The notes: generated from the letters alone by a model not told the origin. Numbered from the stretch's first letter, positions 12,615-25,466 are shown. The stretch is 64,000 bases of DNA from Gamsiella multidivaricata (GCF_025024155.1 NW_026251722.1:248001-312000); one strand, 5' to 3'. Translations and numbers: made by a program.

Positions 12615-14806
12615 ATGGCTTCAACATCTCCCATCAATGGCGTCAAGATTAGTGGTAAGAAGGACTAGAGCATCATCGCGGACGCGCCTTTTCCAAATTG
12701 CTATGGTTCATTCTTTATGCTGACCTCGTTTTTCGTCCTTTCGCTCTTTCTTTTCTCTGAATCATTTGCAACGTATCGTGTATGCTTGGCTGTCCAGGCG
12801 AATCAGACCCCACAAAGATTATCAAGGTCTTGGCCAACGAGGGCAAGTCCGGAGAACCTCAGGAGCTCGCCTACACCAACTGTAAGGTCATCGGAAACGG
12901 ATCTTTCGGCGTGGTTTTCCAGGCAAAGCTGGTCAGCAACCAAGAGGATGCCGCCATCAAAAAGGTGCTCCAGGACAAGCGCTTCAAGGTACAGAGTCAT
13001 GGCCATCCATTGGAAACTACAGACATCGATATGTGCTCTTATTCATTGTACCTGGTTGGTGACCCTAATTTGAAAACATGTCACCATCTCGCGTCGTTTG
13101 ATAGAACCGCGAGCTTCAGATCATGAGACTTGTTTCGCACCCAAACATTGTCGACCTCAAAGCCTTTTTCTATTCCAACGGAGAAAAGGTACAGTCGCCA
13201 AGACCGAGCAATTGAGCGATGGATAAAGTCGTCCAAGGCACACGAGTTCCTTCAAAATAGAGACCCATGACTTATTAATTATTTCCGGCAATCTTTATTT
13301 TTGTTACTCGTATAGAAGGATGAAGTGTTCCTTAATCTTGTGCTCGAGTACATCCCAGAGACGGTCTATCGCGCTTCACGCCACTACTCGAAGATCAAGC
13401 AGACGATGCCGATGCTGCAGATCAAGCTGTACATGTATCAGTTGTTCAGGAGTTTGGCGTACATCCATGCTCTCGGAATTTGCCACCGCGATATCAAACC
13501 CCAAAACTTGCTTCTCAACCCCACGACCGGCATTCTGAAGTTGTGCGATTTCGGAAGGTAAGCGGGATTGGCTCCACGGCGTCTTGCTGTCTTTCTTATG
13601 GGTTTGGACGCGACAAGGGCGCATGACCAGCGGAGAAGGAAAATGAAATTGGATCGAGTAGTGTGATTCTGCTGGTTCTTGTTTTGCAGATGATGGAAAT
13701 CAAACGTTGTTGCTAGTGTGTGTTTGGTGTGAAAGAGTAGCTTGCATTAAGCCTGTTTGCTCACAATCAGACCCCTGCCTGCTCAGTTGTATCAGTTGTA
13801 TCAGTTGTTCCTTTGTTGCAGGACATGTCTTTTTTTTCTCCGCCATTTTTTTTTCTTTTCTTGTAATGCCACATGATCTGGCTGGGATTGAAGTTGGGGT
13901 CTTTGTTCAATGTCATTGGCAGGAAGAAAGCAAGAGGCAGGGGTGTCTTGATTCCCAAAACACAGGACACAAGAAGAGATCAAAATGAAATTTGGAGATG
14001 CTGTATGACAGTTTATTTTTCAAACCCCACTCGCAGAAGGGGGAAATGGAAACTGGGAAAAAGGAAGGGCTGCGGTATGACAAGGAACAGAGAGATGGCA
14101 CGGTGCATGGATGCAGTCTATTTTTTATTTATTGTTTGTGTCACCTGCCCGCACATCTGTTTTCAATCAGCGCTAACCACTGTCATTGCGCGTCTCAATG
14201 GGATTCTTGCTAGTGCCAAGATTTTGGTCGCCGGAGAGCCGAACGTCTCGTACATCTGTTCGCGCTACTATCGCGCCCCAGAGCTTATCTTTGGTGCAAC
14301 CAACTACATGACCAACATCGGTAAGCAAGAAACGCGTATTACATTGCATGTGCAGAACGTTAGCATGTGTACTCACCAATTTTGTTTGCATCCTCTGTCT
14401 CTATTGCTTAGACGTTTGGTCAACGGGATGCGTGATGGCCGAGTTGATGCTTGGACAACCCCTCTTCCCCGGCGAGAGTGGAATTGATCAACTGGTTGAG
14501 ATTATCAAAGTGCTGGGAACACCAACAAGGGAACAGATCAAGACGATGAACCCAAACTACATGGAGCACAAGTTCCCTCAGATCAAGCCTCACCCCTTCA
14601 ACAAGATCTTCCGCTCCCGGACACCCCCAGAGGCATTGGAACTCATCTCGCGTCTCTTGGAATACACACCCTCGCGTAGATTCACACCTATTGAGGCCAT
14701 GATTCACCCATTCTTTGATGAGCTCAGGAACCCAGAGACGAGACTACCCAATGGCAAGGAGCTTCCACCCCTCTTCAACTTTACTAGCCTCGGTAAGAGC
14801 TCGGCC

Positions 14807-14837
<31 letters not shown>

Positions 14838-15056
14838 AATAATTCTTCGACAGTCATGTTCCTGAATGATTCGTAGACTAATATCTATGAAATCGTTCGC
14901 TATCTTTCTATGCTGTAATTAGAACTATCGATTCGCCCAGACCTTATTCCTATGCTTGTTCCTCGCCACGCCGAGGCTGAACTCAAGTCTTGTGGCATTG
15001 ACGTTCACAACTTTGTACCAGTGCCCCCAAGCGCGACTCGAATTTCCCTGGATTAA
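12615..15056 (+). CDS. GSK3: Glycogen synthase kinase 3 (GSK3/Shaggy) Ser/Thr kinase
   Basis: There are seven exons: 12615-12654, 12798-12988, 13105-13188, 13316-13557, 14214-14320, 14412-14792 and 14923-15056, 392 residues. Start is ATG 12615 ([13 protein letters not shown]). Kinase landmarks in order: glycine loop [15 protein letters not shown] Lys in [14 protein letters not shown], catalytic loop [14 protein letters not shown], activation loop [20 protein letters not shown] with the regulatory Tyr and primed-phosphate pocket, then DVWSTGC and [19 protein letters not shown]. The end is the short GSK3 tail ([14 protein letters not shown]). GSK3 phosphorylates primed substrates in glycogen, stress and developmental signalling. 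The fourth intron (13558-14213, 656 nt) is far longer than the others and cuts right after DFG. AATAAA lies at 15412. Confidence 0.97.
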
Positions 15057-15411
15057 GGATCTTCAGACGTCCGCATAATCCGCCCGTCCCTCCAGTAGCG
15101 GCTGACCCCAACCCTGTCTTTTGTTTTTTATTTCATTTTGTCCACAGTACGTTCCGATCCATTTGTTTCTTTTGCCTACTGTTCCCTTCTAGTTGTAATA
15201 CTGTCGCTTTTGCTTTTATTATATTTTTATGTCGCCCTTGAACCACGTAGCGGGTTTTATTTGTTATTATTTTTGATTTCTGGAAGATGGAAGGGACAAG
15301 GAAAGATATGGATCGGGCTGTTTGTGGGGACGTCGCTGCTGTTAGTCGTTGGAATGTGTGGATGGCCGGTCAAAGAGATCCACCATGAACAAATATGAAC
15401 AAGCAAATTTC

Positions 15412-15417
15412 AATAAA
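15412..15417 (+). terminator. Poly(A) signal of GSK3
   Basis: This is a perfect AATAAA 356 bp after the GSK3 stop codon and before the taxilin start. The implied 3' UTR is ~370 nt. The interval 15057-15675 otherwise holds no gene that I can support, only the 3' UTR and the presumed taxilin promoter. Confidence 0.5.
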
Positions 15418-15675
15418 ATGAACTCCAGTACTCTCGTATCATCCCCCCAATGGAGCATTCATCAAAGGTACTAGATGTCCAGTGCTGGCATCAAATTGCT
15501 TGTGGTATCGTTTGGGAGCCTCATCGAGATGACGATCTCACATTGATATAAGGTTCAATTGAAGAAGTGTGCCGTGCCAAAAGAGGGAGCAGAGACACAT
15601 GGTGAGCATTGCTCCTTCTCGTCTCAATCGAATTCCCGCTTGGCTGCACCAAACCTGGCTCGATCACGATCTGCA

Positions 15676-18388
15676 ATGCAAAGACGCGATTCAAGTGTAG
15701 AAACGCCCGCCCTGACATCTCGACTTCACTCTCTCCCACAGACACAGCAGCACCCAAGGCACTTACGGCGACAACAGACATCCCCTCCACTCGATACGGA
15801 CACAGTTGTCAAGGGTGTCCCGTCTGCTTCTGGGGAAGCCTCAGGAAAAATTGTTGGCGTGCTCAGGACGACTCGTATACTAGAGCGGGACGTATCACTG
15901 GGATTACGCAAGGATGAGAAGCAGGACGAGGACGATGATGAAGATGAGGAGCGGAAGGAGGACGAGGATATGGAGCTTGAGGCAACCCTACGCGAATTGC
16001 GGCTTTCATCTGTTGAGGAAGCATTCGTTGCATTCAATCAGGGGCAAAGGACCGGCACCACATCTAGGAGCAAGACGAGTGGTACCAAGGAGTGCTCCTC
16101 TCGCTCCGATCAAAGCATGGACGGCATCGCGAGCGATTCGACCGGGGATGCCAATGAGGTGCCGAAGAAGACAAAGAGGGTCCTCAGTCAGTTAGATGTA
16201 AGCGAGTTGATCCAAATGAAGATCTCGCAGCTGGAATCTACATCAAGCGCTGAGGAGGACGAGAAAGCAATTGGTAAGGGGACAATATCCTTGTGCGCCA
16301 TGAGGAGCATATCACCGATACGAAGCATTATGGCATTACGATCACGAGCTGATACTTTGGTAACTACGCTGGGATCGTTTTAGCCAAGGCGATGAGGAAG
16401 ATGCACAAGGAGATCTCGCAGGTCGTCAATGGACAGGAGGATCATCTGGCCATGGTCAACTTTATGCAGCGCAAGTATCTGGAGATGGTAAATCATCGAC
16501 CAAGGAACGTCCACTCTAAAAGGATATATATACGGCGGTGGAGTATAGAGAGTAGCTGACATAACACCTGATTTTCTTCATGCTTGACGATAGTTCCAGG
16601 ACATGCGGAAGCAGGAGCGGGATCAATCGAGGATGAAGAAAAAATGCGAACTCCTGCAGCGGGAAAAAGATCTTTTACAGCGCGAGAAAGATCGCCTCCA
16701 GAAGAGCAGCGATGTTCTGATCGCTGAACGATCTCAGCTCCTGGAGGAACGCCAAGCCGGTATTTTCGACTTGTTCCGCGTGGATTTCAGCAGTCGTAGG
16801 TCATTCTCCTGATCGTTGGATCTGGCTAACATCCGCCTGCGTGTCATCGTCTAGATAAAATGAACCTCGCCAAATCCACTAGCTTGAACCACAAGCTAGA
16901 GGAGCTCTGTCGTCGACTCCACCGAGATAACAGGCGGATCAAGGTAACAAAGCCAGGAGCACTACGCCTGATTGAGGATTTAGTCATGTCAGTTTTCGAT
17001 CTTAAATTTCTTTCGTCTCATAGGCGGAGGTCCAACAGCGTACGGACCAAATTTCTGGATCGTTTGAAAAGGCCATTAGCGAGTTCAAGGATAAGATGGA
17101 ACACGATATTGCAGAAAGACAGCGGCTCGTGGAAGAGAATGACTCGCTGTAAGCGCAGCTTTTATATCGCCTGTCGTTTGCGGTACAGCTCTTTAGCTAA
17201 TCAGTATCTTTTTTTTTCATTTCTTCTTCTTGTCTAGACTCCGGGACAAATTCCAAGGATTTTTGGAGCAGTACGACGTACGTGAAAAGCACTTCAACTC
17301 GGTGGTGAAATCTAAGGATCTGGAACTTCAGTTAGCACAGGCAAAACTGGAGCAACAGCAGCAGCAGAAGCGGCAAGAAACACAGAAGGTCGAACTGCTG
17401 AAATCACAACTAAATGCGTTCACAAAGACAGAGGCTGAGCTTCGGAAACAACTGAATGTGTATGTGGAAAAGTTCAAGCAGGTTGAGGAGACACTCAACA
17501 AGAGCAACTCGTTGTTCCAGACGTTCCGGAGAGAGATGGAGGCCATGTCAAAGAAGGGTGCGAACCTTGAAAGGGTCAACCAAACGATCAGGGCAAAATG
17601 CGATACCATGAACCGAAATATCCTGGAAATGGCAGAGGAGGTAGGGACAAGCGTGTTTTAATGAAAGAGGGCTTGCTTGTCTTTTTCCGAGGACTTCAAA
17701 AATTAACGCGGGTTTAACTATGGATGGTTAGCGCACGAAACATCAACAAGCTTTGGATGCTGCCAACAAGAAGCTGATCAAACTGGAGACGCTTTGCAGG
17801 GCCCTGCATACCGAGAGAACGATGCTTCGCAAGAACCTGGATCTTTATGAAGCACGCTACCCAGACTTCTCTCTTCCAACCTCCACCACCGCTGCGACAC
17901 CGGAGAACGAAGGATGTGGGGAGGATAAAACACCGACTGATGATACTCTTCCCAGGACCGAAAAAGACGGCACCAATGATAGTTCATTATCATCACTGCG
18001 GGTCGCGATAGGAAGCGTAACATTGAGTCCTGCAGGTATCACAACACTGACAGGAAATTTATCTGCGATAGGCGCTACCGTTACGGGCTCATCCTTGTCT
18101 GTGCAGAATGGTGGTGTCAAACAGAGCAAGGTCGGCGGTCGACGGGCATCGGTTACATTTGGAAGGCTGCGACAGAAACAAAAGCGGCAGCACATGCATA
18201 TGCTACTACAACGATGCGAGCAGTCTTCATCCCTGGCGGATGTTGTTACGGCCAAGCAACAGATGGAGCGGCTGACACTGATAGAAACACAGCGACAAGC
18301 CGATAAAACTCGAAAGCATGGCCAGGACGGCGAAGTCGGCAAAAGTACCTGTAACACGAGCATGGTTCAGGAAATCGTCGATTACTGA
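15676..18388 (+). CDS. Taxilin-family coiled-coil protein
   Basis: There are seven exons: 15676-16273, 16384-16487, 16594-16759, 16855-16943, 17024-17148, 17238-17640 and 17732-18388, ~713 residues. ATG 15676 (MQRRDSSVETP) is the first in-frame ATG of exon 1; an upstream leader exon is possible. Residues ~1-200 are disordered with an acidic stretch. The taxilin core is a long coiled coil: NHKLEELCRRLHRDNRRIK, FLEQYDVREKHF, NSLFQTFRREMEAMSKK and KKLIKLETLCRALHTER, all family hallmarks. Taxilins bind syntaxins and the nascent polypeptide-associated complex and act in vesicle traffic. A polyQ-like run sits in the coil (residues encoded near 17350). The C-terminal ~200 residues are Ser/Thr-rich and specific to this lineage. 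It converges with the SEC7-PH gene 300 bp away. Confidence 0.9.
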
Positions 18389-18687
18389 GAAGTATGACAG
18401 ATCTAGACGACGTTGAGGAGGAGGAAGATTAGGAAGAGGAGGGCGGCAGTAAGTTGGGAGCCGAGTTCATTTGTATTATCATCGAACCAGGGCATTATCT
18501 TTTCCTTTGAAGACTACATCGACCCTGGCTTTGTTATCCCCCAGTCCGTCAAACCGTTATGTATCATAGACCTTTTCATTTGCTTCGTATGTGTGTGTTT
18601 TTTTTTTTTTTTTTTTGCTAAAATAAAAAAAAATGGTATACATTTTTTTACAACCTAATCTATTCTTTTGTCAAGACTCAGTCCCGT

Positions 18688-21600
18688 TCAGGTTGTTGCA
18701 GGGTTGATATCGTCGTTGCTGTCCATGTCGATCGAATGTGTCATGCTGGTTTTGAGGGATGATCCAGGCACGGTGGGCGACGCTGCGGATGCGGAAGCAG
18801 GTGCCGATGTAGAGGATGAAAATGCTGACGGCTTTAGCTTAAAGTGTGTCAGCCCCTGCTCAAAAATCCTTCGAAGGCGGTTGGCAGTCTGTGAACTGCT
18901 AGAGTAGATCGAGACGGTACGGGGCATCATGTTAGGCCGCTGACCAGGCATTGAGAGCGCACGCGATCGAGAGGTTGGTTTGTTTCCAATGGACTCGGGA
19001 GAGAGAAGCGACTGTTGTCCGCTGGAGGGAGTGGATGAGTTGTTGCTTTGCTGAGGACTCGGTGGGCGGCCTAGGGGCGAGAGATGAGATGCTGTTGGGT
19101 ATTGGTTCAGATCCGGGCTGGACATGGTGCTGCTGTTATTGAGACTACCATGGTTTCCTCTCGCGGCATTGATGATGGCAGCCTGGATAGCCATGGGTCC
19201 CATGGGCAAGTCTGCATCCTTAATCGTACCCACTCGACTCTGCTCATCCAGAGTGTTCTCGCTAGTACTTCTCTGAAGTTCTGGAATGCCCAATCGGGAC
19301 CGTGTGTTGTTGGTTTTTGTGCTGCGGTTGCTACTCTGGCTGGTTCTGCTCGAGTCAAGAACGTACTCATCCTTGACGTGGTCCATATGATCATTTATGT
19401 TGAAATTTGACGGGTGCAAACTGAGCTGATGCTGCTGCTGCCTCAAAGATGCTGGATAGTCCTGTTCGTCGGGATGAACCTGTCCCTGGATCTCGGAGGG
19501 CGCCATGATAATGGCCGAGCTGAGCGAATTTCGACTGTACTCGGTCGTTCCCGACATTCCGTCATTCGGCTGGAAACCGGGGCCGATATCCCGTCGAGTA
19601 TGCGCTTCGCAAGGATAGCCACTGGCAGGCACAACGGCTAAGTCCCGTTCGAGGATGGTGCGAAAGCAATCCAGTTTGGTTCTTTCCAGCATCAGATGTC
19701 GTAACCGTTTCCCCACCACCGTCGCACTCTGCACGATTTTCTGTCGAGTCGAGTTTTGTAAAGGGATCATGACCTCAAGACCTCGAGCAAGCCGGAGTTC
19801 TGCAGCCAGAGATGCCGAGCAGGTGTTAACCTGCCTGTCAATGTCCTTCATCTTAACCTGAATCAGCTGCGCCCGACCATCCAGTGGTTCTGCAGCCACC
19901 GTAGCGTCGTCATGTTGTGGTCGCCGTCGTAGCTGATGGCGCCCTTGTTCATCCTTGATCCAGATCACATCCTTTGCCCAGGACACGCGATAATTTCTTA
20001 GGCGCACTCCCGCAGTCTTGAACGCGGAGGCGTAGTTGATCTTGGACATCCAGTCATTCATTTCGTGCTCCGAGTCCGCCCTGAACAAGTACTGCTTCCC
20101 GTTCGGACACACCAGGCGAAAGACATGTGGATACTTTTGATAGCTGCTGTCGACGACTGCGATCGAGTCCAAAGTCGAGATCAGTGCCTGTGGCATGGGC
20201 GGCATACCAGTGCCGAGATCCATTGCAAAATACCCATCCACCTCAGGTGGCGCCTGTGGATTGAATCCGATCTGAGCAGCCCTCTGTTGTTGAAACCAAC
20301 CAATGTCCGTGAAGAACAGCAACTGCGATCCACTGAGGATGACGCCCAGCTCTCTCCAGCCTCGCACTGAACTTTTCTTTCCATGCTCAATATCGATCTT
20401 TCGTGAGAGGACACCGCTCTTGACAATCTTGAGTTGTGCGCAACCATCAGTCGCAATCTCGTCCTCCTCCTTTCCACCCCACTGCATCGCCTGATCCTGT
20501 CTCAGATCCCCGCCATCGATATGGACCATGGTCTCTGGACGACTGGAAGCACTTGTTCCAGTCGTAAATTGCTGTTGGTTATGAAGTCGTTGTCGAAGGC
20601 CGGGGACAGAAACCTGGGGTGCTCTCGTGAACTGGTTGTTGATCTGCACATTGTCGACCATCTCGACCGTCCCTTTCCAGTAGTAGGGCCATCGAAATGG
20701 AATAAGGTCGCTCAGATCCGGCGCCAAATTGGTTATGCTTCCCTATTTTCATAAAAAAAGAGCATCGTTAAAGCTTGTTACGTATATCTAGAAATATTAG
20801 GAATTTGAAACTGACGCATTCATATTTTTGTCGACATACATGTCGGATCATATTGTAAGAATCTGTCCTTTGGTTGCTCGTGGTGCGGCGTCGAGGAAAC
20901 CAAGTTCCTGATGATGCGGGCTGAACTTCGGCGATCCGCTGTCCGTCTACATCCATGTCATCCTCTGCGTAGACAAATTTGAGATAGGTGATATTGTCGT
21001 AGAGGACTTCCAATATATCGGCGGGGATGGTGTTGACGCCATCAATGGACTTGGCCTGTCGCACATATTGCTCCTTAGTCATTTTATAGCGCACGTTTTT
21101 ATTGTGGGCATCCGTGTGAAGGAGCATCAATGAGAATGCAATGGTATAGACGACCTCTAGGAGAAAAAAAAAAAAAAAAAAAAAGTTGTGAAGAGAATGA
21201 GAACCCAGTTGTGAGAAAGACTTCAAGGTTTATTCGATTGAGCTAACTGTTGGTGGCAACAGTGCTTACCAGAGGATCGGAAAAGATGCGGGTTACAGGC
21301 ATGGTAGCGAGAGGCAAAGGCCTCTAGAACACGATCGATTTGCTGCGCTTCCTTGGGAAAGTGAAAGTCCAAGAGGAATTTCCTTCAAAGGAGCATTAAA
21401 AGGGACCCAGGTCAGAGCGAGAGCCAGAGTCAGAGTTTTCTTGCATGTTAGGGTGAGGATAAAACGAGATGCCTGTCTTGCGACGATGATCATAATGACA
21501 CAATCATACCTCAGAGCCAGGTCGATAGGATCGCGTCGAAAGTCAAAGGACTCCATGTGGATCCGCAGGACCGCTTGGTGAAATGAGTCGGATCCCTTCG

Positions 21601-22072
21601 ATAGCAAGTTCCCCAGTTCTGCCTTGGACACCGTTTCCTTGAGACGCTCCAAGAACTGGCGTGGATGCTCTGGCCATGAGCTATGGTCGCCATTGAGTGT
21701 TGGTGATGCGGGTCCAGGCTGCTCCTTTGGAGGGGTTGCAGTGGTATCAGTATGACTGATCCTTGGTATCTCGTCCTGTATCGATTCCACTTTGGCACGG
21801 CTAGTAACACCAATAGAAGGATTGATTGTGGTGGTGGGCGTATCCTTGTCATCCTCAACAGTAGGCTCTCCTATGCCTGTCCTTGTGCTCGTCCCTGGTA
21901 TTATCCCTGAACCAGGGTCTTTTTCTGCTTCTCCTGTAGACCCCAAATCGCCACGATTGATTGTGCCTGCAGATACAATCCTCTCGATATCAGGCTGCTT
22001 TCCAGGCTCCAAAGACACTTCGGTAGTGATAATGGTTACTGTCAAGGCGGTCGGAGGTGATGATGTTGGCAT
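18688..22072 (-). CDS. SEC7-PH Arf guanine nucleotide exchange factor (EFA6/PSD/Yel1-like)
   Basis: There are four exons: 21510-22072, 21270-21382, 20840-21156 and 18688-20742, 1015 residues, from ATG 22072 ([12 protein letters not shown]). Residues ~1-140 are Thr/Pro-rich and disordered. The SEC7 domain (~150-290) reads [20 protein letters not shown] with the catalytic glutamate finger, [19 protein letters not shown], then [15 protein letters not shown] domain (~435-590) follows: [45 protein letters not shown] and [13 protein letters not shown]. The tail is Ser/Gln-rich. SEC7 catalyses GDP/GTP exchange on Arf; SEC7 followed by PH matches the EFA6/PSD and yeast Yel1 group that activates Arf6/Arf3 at the plasma membrane. 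Intron 3 carries a ~22-base homopolymer. The first 60 residues have no homology cue. Confidence 0.9.
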
Positions 22073-23393
22073 GGCTGGTTAGGTGTGATGAACTTTTTTA
22101 AATGGGCAAAAAAAAAAAAAAGCCTGCTAGGATCTGCTGGCAAGAACAGGCACCTGCAGAAGGGAAAAAGGAAGAGGGTGTTAGTAGGGAGAATGGGAGA
22201 GAGAAAAGAGTGAAGAGAGGGATTGGGTGTGATGCAAATAGGCAAGCAATAAAATGGAATGAAAAAAGCAAGATGACAGAAGAAAAAGGAGGGAAGTTGG
22301 TGACAAAGTAATCATTCCGGATCAATTCAGTCAATTTTTAGTGCGTGCACCCTCAATACCTTTTTTGGGCGGTAGTGCAATTGATCATTTGCTGCAGAAG
22401 ATATAGCTCCTATTTGCTTTATGTCTATCAAATCGAAACCCACTCCCTTATTTTCAGCTTAATGCCCTAGGGAACATGCTAAGACATCAATGCCGACAGA
22501 AGAGCATAGGGGCGATTGTGCATGAACAACACAGAAAGAGCCATGGTGTGGTGCTGTTTGCACCTGCCTAGGGCCCTGGATAAACGAAATAAACACGCGA
22601 TGTGGGGGTTCAGGAACAGGATGATAAACCTTAAATAAATTAAAGGTGTGACAGTTTCGCCGGTCAATAAACGTTGCGATGAAGAATCTGTCGAGAAGGA
22701 AGGCCTGCTGCGATTTCCCCTTGCGGACAACCTCCTTAATGCATTTTGTTCGTCCTGTAGCGAAGTATTTCGTTGTACCTTACTGGCTTTTATGAAAGGA
22801 GTTTTTATAGCCTTCTAGACCAGCTTTTTGTATTCGAGGAAAAGAGTGATAGTGTGATGGACGATATTTGTTGAGATCCAAGGAGAATATCTTAGCAAAG
22901 CTGATGGGAAAGGGTCGACTTGGTTGACCTCTGCTTGTTTGTGTGTGCGTCTGTGCGTTCGTGATCACCGAGTAGTCGAATAGCAGCACCTTCAGGAGGT
23001 GGAGCTGACAAATATGAGAAAACTAGAGAAGAGGTCCTTCGAATTCATCCACAACGGCATAACTGAAGAAAAGAATAGCTCTTAGACAAGGCGTATGCGG
23101 ATGCCATCCAGTTCGTAGAGAACAAGACGAGCAAAGCACTCGAAAAAAATGAATTTAGTGTGCGGCAATTAGAACATGAGAGCGCGCACCAAATTCTATG
23201 AATACACGCGAGCATGGATTTCCCAAGCTTATAATTTATTCAGCCTATTTCCGTCGGGAACTGAGCATCATGGAGCTGCGCATGTATAGACCCACCAACG
23301 ATAGTTAGATTGTACGCGACAAAAAAATGCTCCCCCAATATAAATGCTATCCTCCCGGCTCCACAATGTCACTGACGGCTCAATGGAGTTCAG
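22073..23393. other. Gene-free interval; promoter side of the SEC7-PH gene
   Basis: 22100-22310 is purine-rich on the plus strand (GAAAAAGGAAGAGGG-type), that is, a pyrimidine-rich leader for the SEC7-PH gene on the minus strand. From ~22320 to 23393 no coding potential, RNA gene or clear repeat was seen. This is where the gene-poor block begins. Confidence 0.45.
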
Positions 23394-24440
23394 ATGGCAG
23401 AGTTTTACAGCGCGTCTCCATCGTTTGTTTTGAAGGTTCTACATCGCTACAAAGCTTTGTCACCCCTGGATCTCGCTGCTGAATCAACTTTTTGCACATC
23501 GGAGCACGCCGTTGTCTTCTCAAGCACCAGTTTGCTTACACTAGCCGAGAGCGTTTTTCTCAAAAACCATTTCTCCATCGAAGCCTTGGATGCTGTGGAA
23601 GATGGCTTCGACGACTACGATATAGTATACAAGTTACCAAAGCCATGTCCTTGGCAAAAGCCCATGCTACTTCGCCGGACAAGTCATTCACGAGGACTTC
23701 AAGGAAACGCCCCTGCCTGAATCCTCTTTCCGAAGCTCTGTCCAACGATCTGGGAAAAAAAGCAGAGCCAATAGCCCCAGAGACCTTGGAGACGATTGAG
23801 AAGCTGCAGAAGAAGGTCAAGCTGTTGCAGAGAATTGAGGAAGGCCGCACCTCCCAGCAATACGTTCATTTCAGTCAAACAGCATAAACGGCCTTCAGGA
23901 AAAAGGGGGTCTGTATAGGAGCGTAGAGCAGTACTTCATTGCTTCGAGTTTTGCAAGGGAGAAAAAGAGAACGCGAAACTTGCTATGACATCGGATCCTT
24001 TTCTACGAACGGCCTATTTATTACATGGGATCCTCACTCAATACCGTCAAAAGCATCGTATTGAGGGAGGATAACGGAGACGTTCGAGGCAAGCATCCAC
24101 GCTAAAACCACACTCTATCGTTTGCTTCAGACCTTCGACGAATCGCAACGGAAACGAACACCAAGGGACAAGCTGTAGCCTTATAGTCGTTTTTAACCGT
24201 ATCAAGGTGCTATTCGCGGATCAATTCATGATTCCAAGCAAGGAAGTGATTCACTTGTTGATGGAGAAAATGGATTCCCGTTATCAGGATGTCGGAAACA
24301 CTAGGAATTCTGTCGGAACCGAGGATATCGGGGTCTAGAGGCGGCACTACCTTCAAAAGCGACGGTCCGACAAGTACAAGGACACCGTGTTTGTGTATTT
24401 GAACGAACCCTACTATAACCAGAACCATGTCAACAGTAAG
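23394..24440 (+). pseudogene. Broken coding remnant, family not recognised
   Basis: One frame reads from ATG 23394 (MAEFYSASPSFVLK) to about 23640 (DDYDIVYKLPK), then a different frame continues with KAHATSPDKSFTRTS to EKLQKKVKLLQRIEEGR and stops near 23885. So a frame change, or an intron that I could not place, lies near 23640. A further coding-like stretch at 24187-24440 reads IVVFNRIKVLFADQF, meets TAG after GTEDIGV, and resumes with RRHYLQKRRSDKYKDTVFVY. Frame shift plus nonsense suggest a decayed gene, possibly of a multicopy family. I do not recognise a domain. Confidence 0.4.
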
Positions 24441-24623
24441 GTTAGTTATGTTTGTTTAAAATGCGTCTATTGCTTCATCTCAGAGAGAAGAACTCATGTT
24501 CTGCATTCAATTTTTTAACCTTGTATCTACCTGAAGTATCGACGATACTATAATACTATCCCATGCAGATGTACTCTTTTCTGCAGCTCTGTTTCACTCT
24601 TGCAGGTGAAGGTGAGTATTTTT

Positions 24624-25466
24624 CATGTTTTGTAGCTGTGTGCGTGCGCATCGATTGAAATGTAGCATCTTTATTGTACTTTTGGGCAAAGCAGGGTGCT
24701 TGGACATGTCACGGAGCGGGCATCAACTGGCCAAGTGATTAACTGTTCGACTGCTTAGTTGATTGGTTGCTCAATCCCCGTAGAAGACCGAGAGATGGAT
24801 ATAGGCGCAAGAAAGGAAGCGTGCGCAAGAATTCGAGTAGAGATCGTGCATTTATGGAATCCATTTTTTTTTTTTTTATAACAACTTGTCTCTCGAGTCA
24901 ATTGACTCTGCGAATCTATCAGACTAACTAGCAAATATCTACTATCGCTGTCCTCACCACCAAAGCGGAACCGATCCACAGTCGCCAAAAGACAGGTCAC
25001 ATTCCCCGGGCCTGTCCCTAGGGCCTGCGCAACAATTGCCACACCTCATCAGTGTGTTAAAAGCTGAAAACACCTTGTTACAAGAAGGGTATCTTCCCCA
25101 TCCCCTCCATGGTTGTCAACCGCCTCCTCCCTTGCAGGCGATCCAGCAGCGTCCGATCCGCTGCGTCTAGGTCGAGCACGGGGCCAGAGATTGTGCATTT
25201 ATGGAGTCCGTGCACTTAAAGAATGTATGTGCATTTAGAGAATATTTTTTAAGTAAACAAAAGTAAAGCTAAGACATGGCGGACATCGAACGAGGCTTTC
25301 TTAGCTCAGTTGGCAGAGCGTCAGTCTCATAATCTGAAGGTCGTGAGTTCGAACCTCACAGAGAGCAGCCTCTCTTTTTGCCCAAGTTGCTATTGATTCT
25401 CTTCTCTTTTTGATCCAATGTGCCCTGATGCGCCTGGCAAGGTCTTGATACCCACCGAACAGGCCA
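24624..25466. repeat. tRNA-Met-bearing dispersed repeat, copy 2
   Basis: This is the direct-repeat partner of 10267-11109, identical as far as inspected and with a constant 14,357-bp offset. Its left edge (CATGTTTTGTAGCTG) joins unrelated sequence in both copies, which places a breakpoint. On the right this copy continues into a further ~80 bp that is missing from copy 1 but present again at 30135-30215. The two copies bracket GSK3, taxilin and the SEC7-PH gene. Confidence 0.93.
25295..25367 (+). tRNA. Elongator tRNA-Met (CAT), copy 2
   Basis: It is identical in sequence to the gene at 10938-11010: same 73-nt cloverleaf, CAT anticodon in loop CTCATAA, intact A and B boxes and a T5 Pol III terminator tract just downstream. 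It lies inside repeat copy 2 and is probably expressed, because its internal promoter moved with it. Confidence 0.96.

Noticed and set aside
15559..15675. Extension of taxilin upstream of its ATG
   Set aside because: The frame is open, but the codon at 15559 is TTG, not ATG. The first in-frame ATG is 15676.
18413..18658. 81-codon frame just after the taxilin stop
   Set aside because: It consists of low-complexity 3' UTR sequence including a long T run; there is no domain or independent start context.
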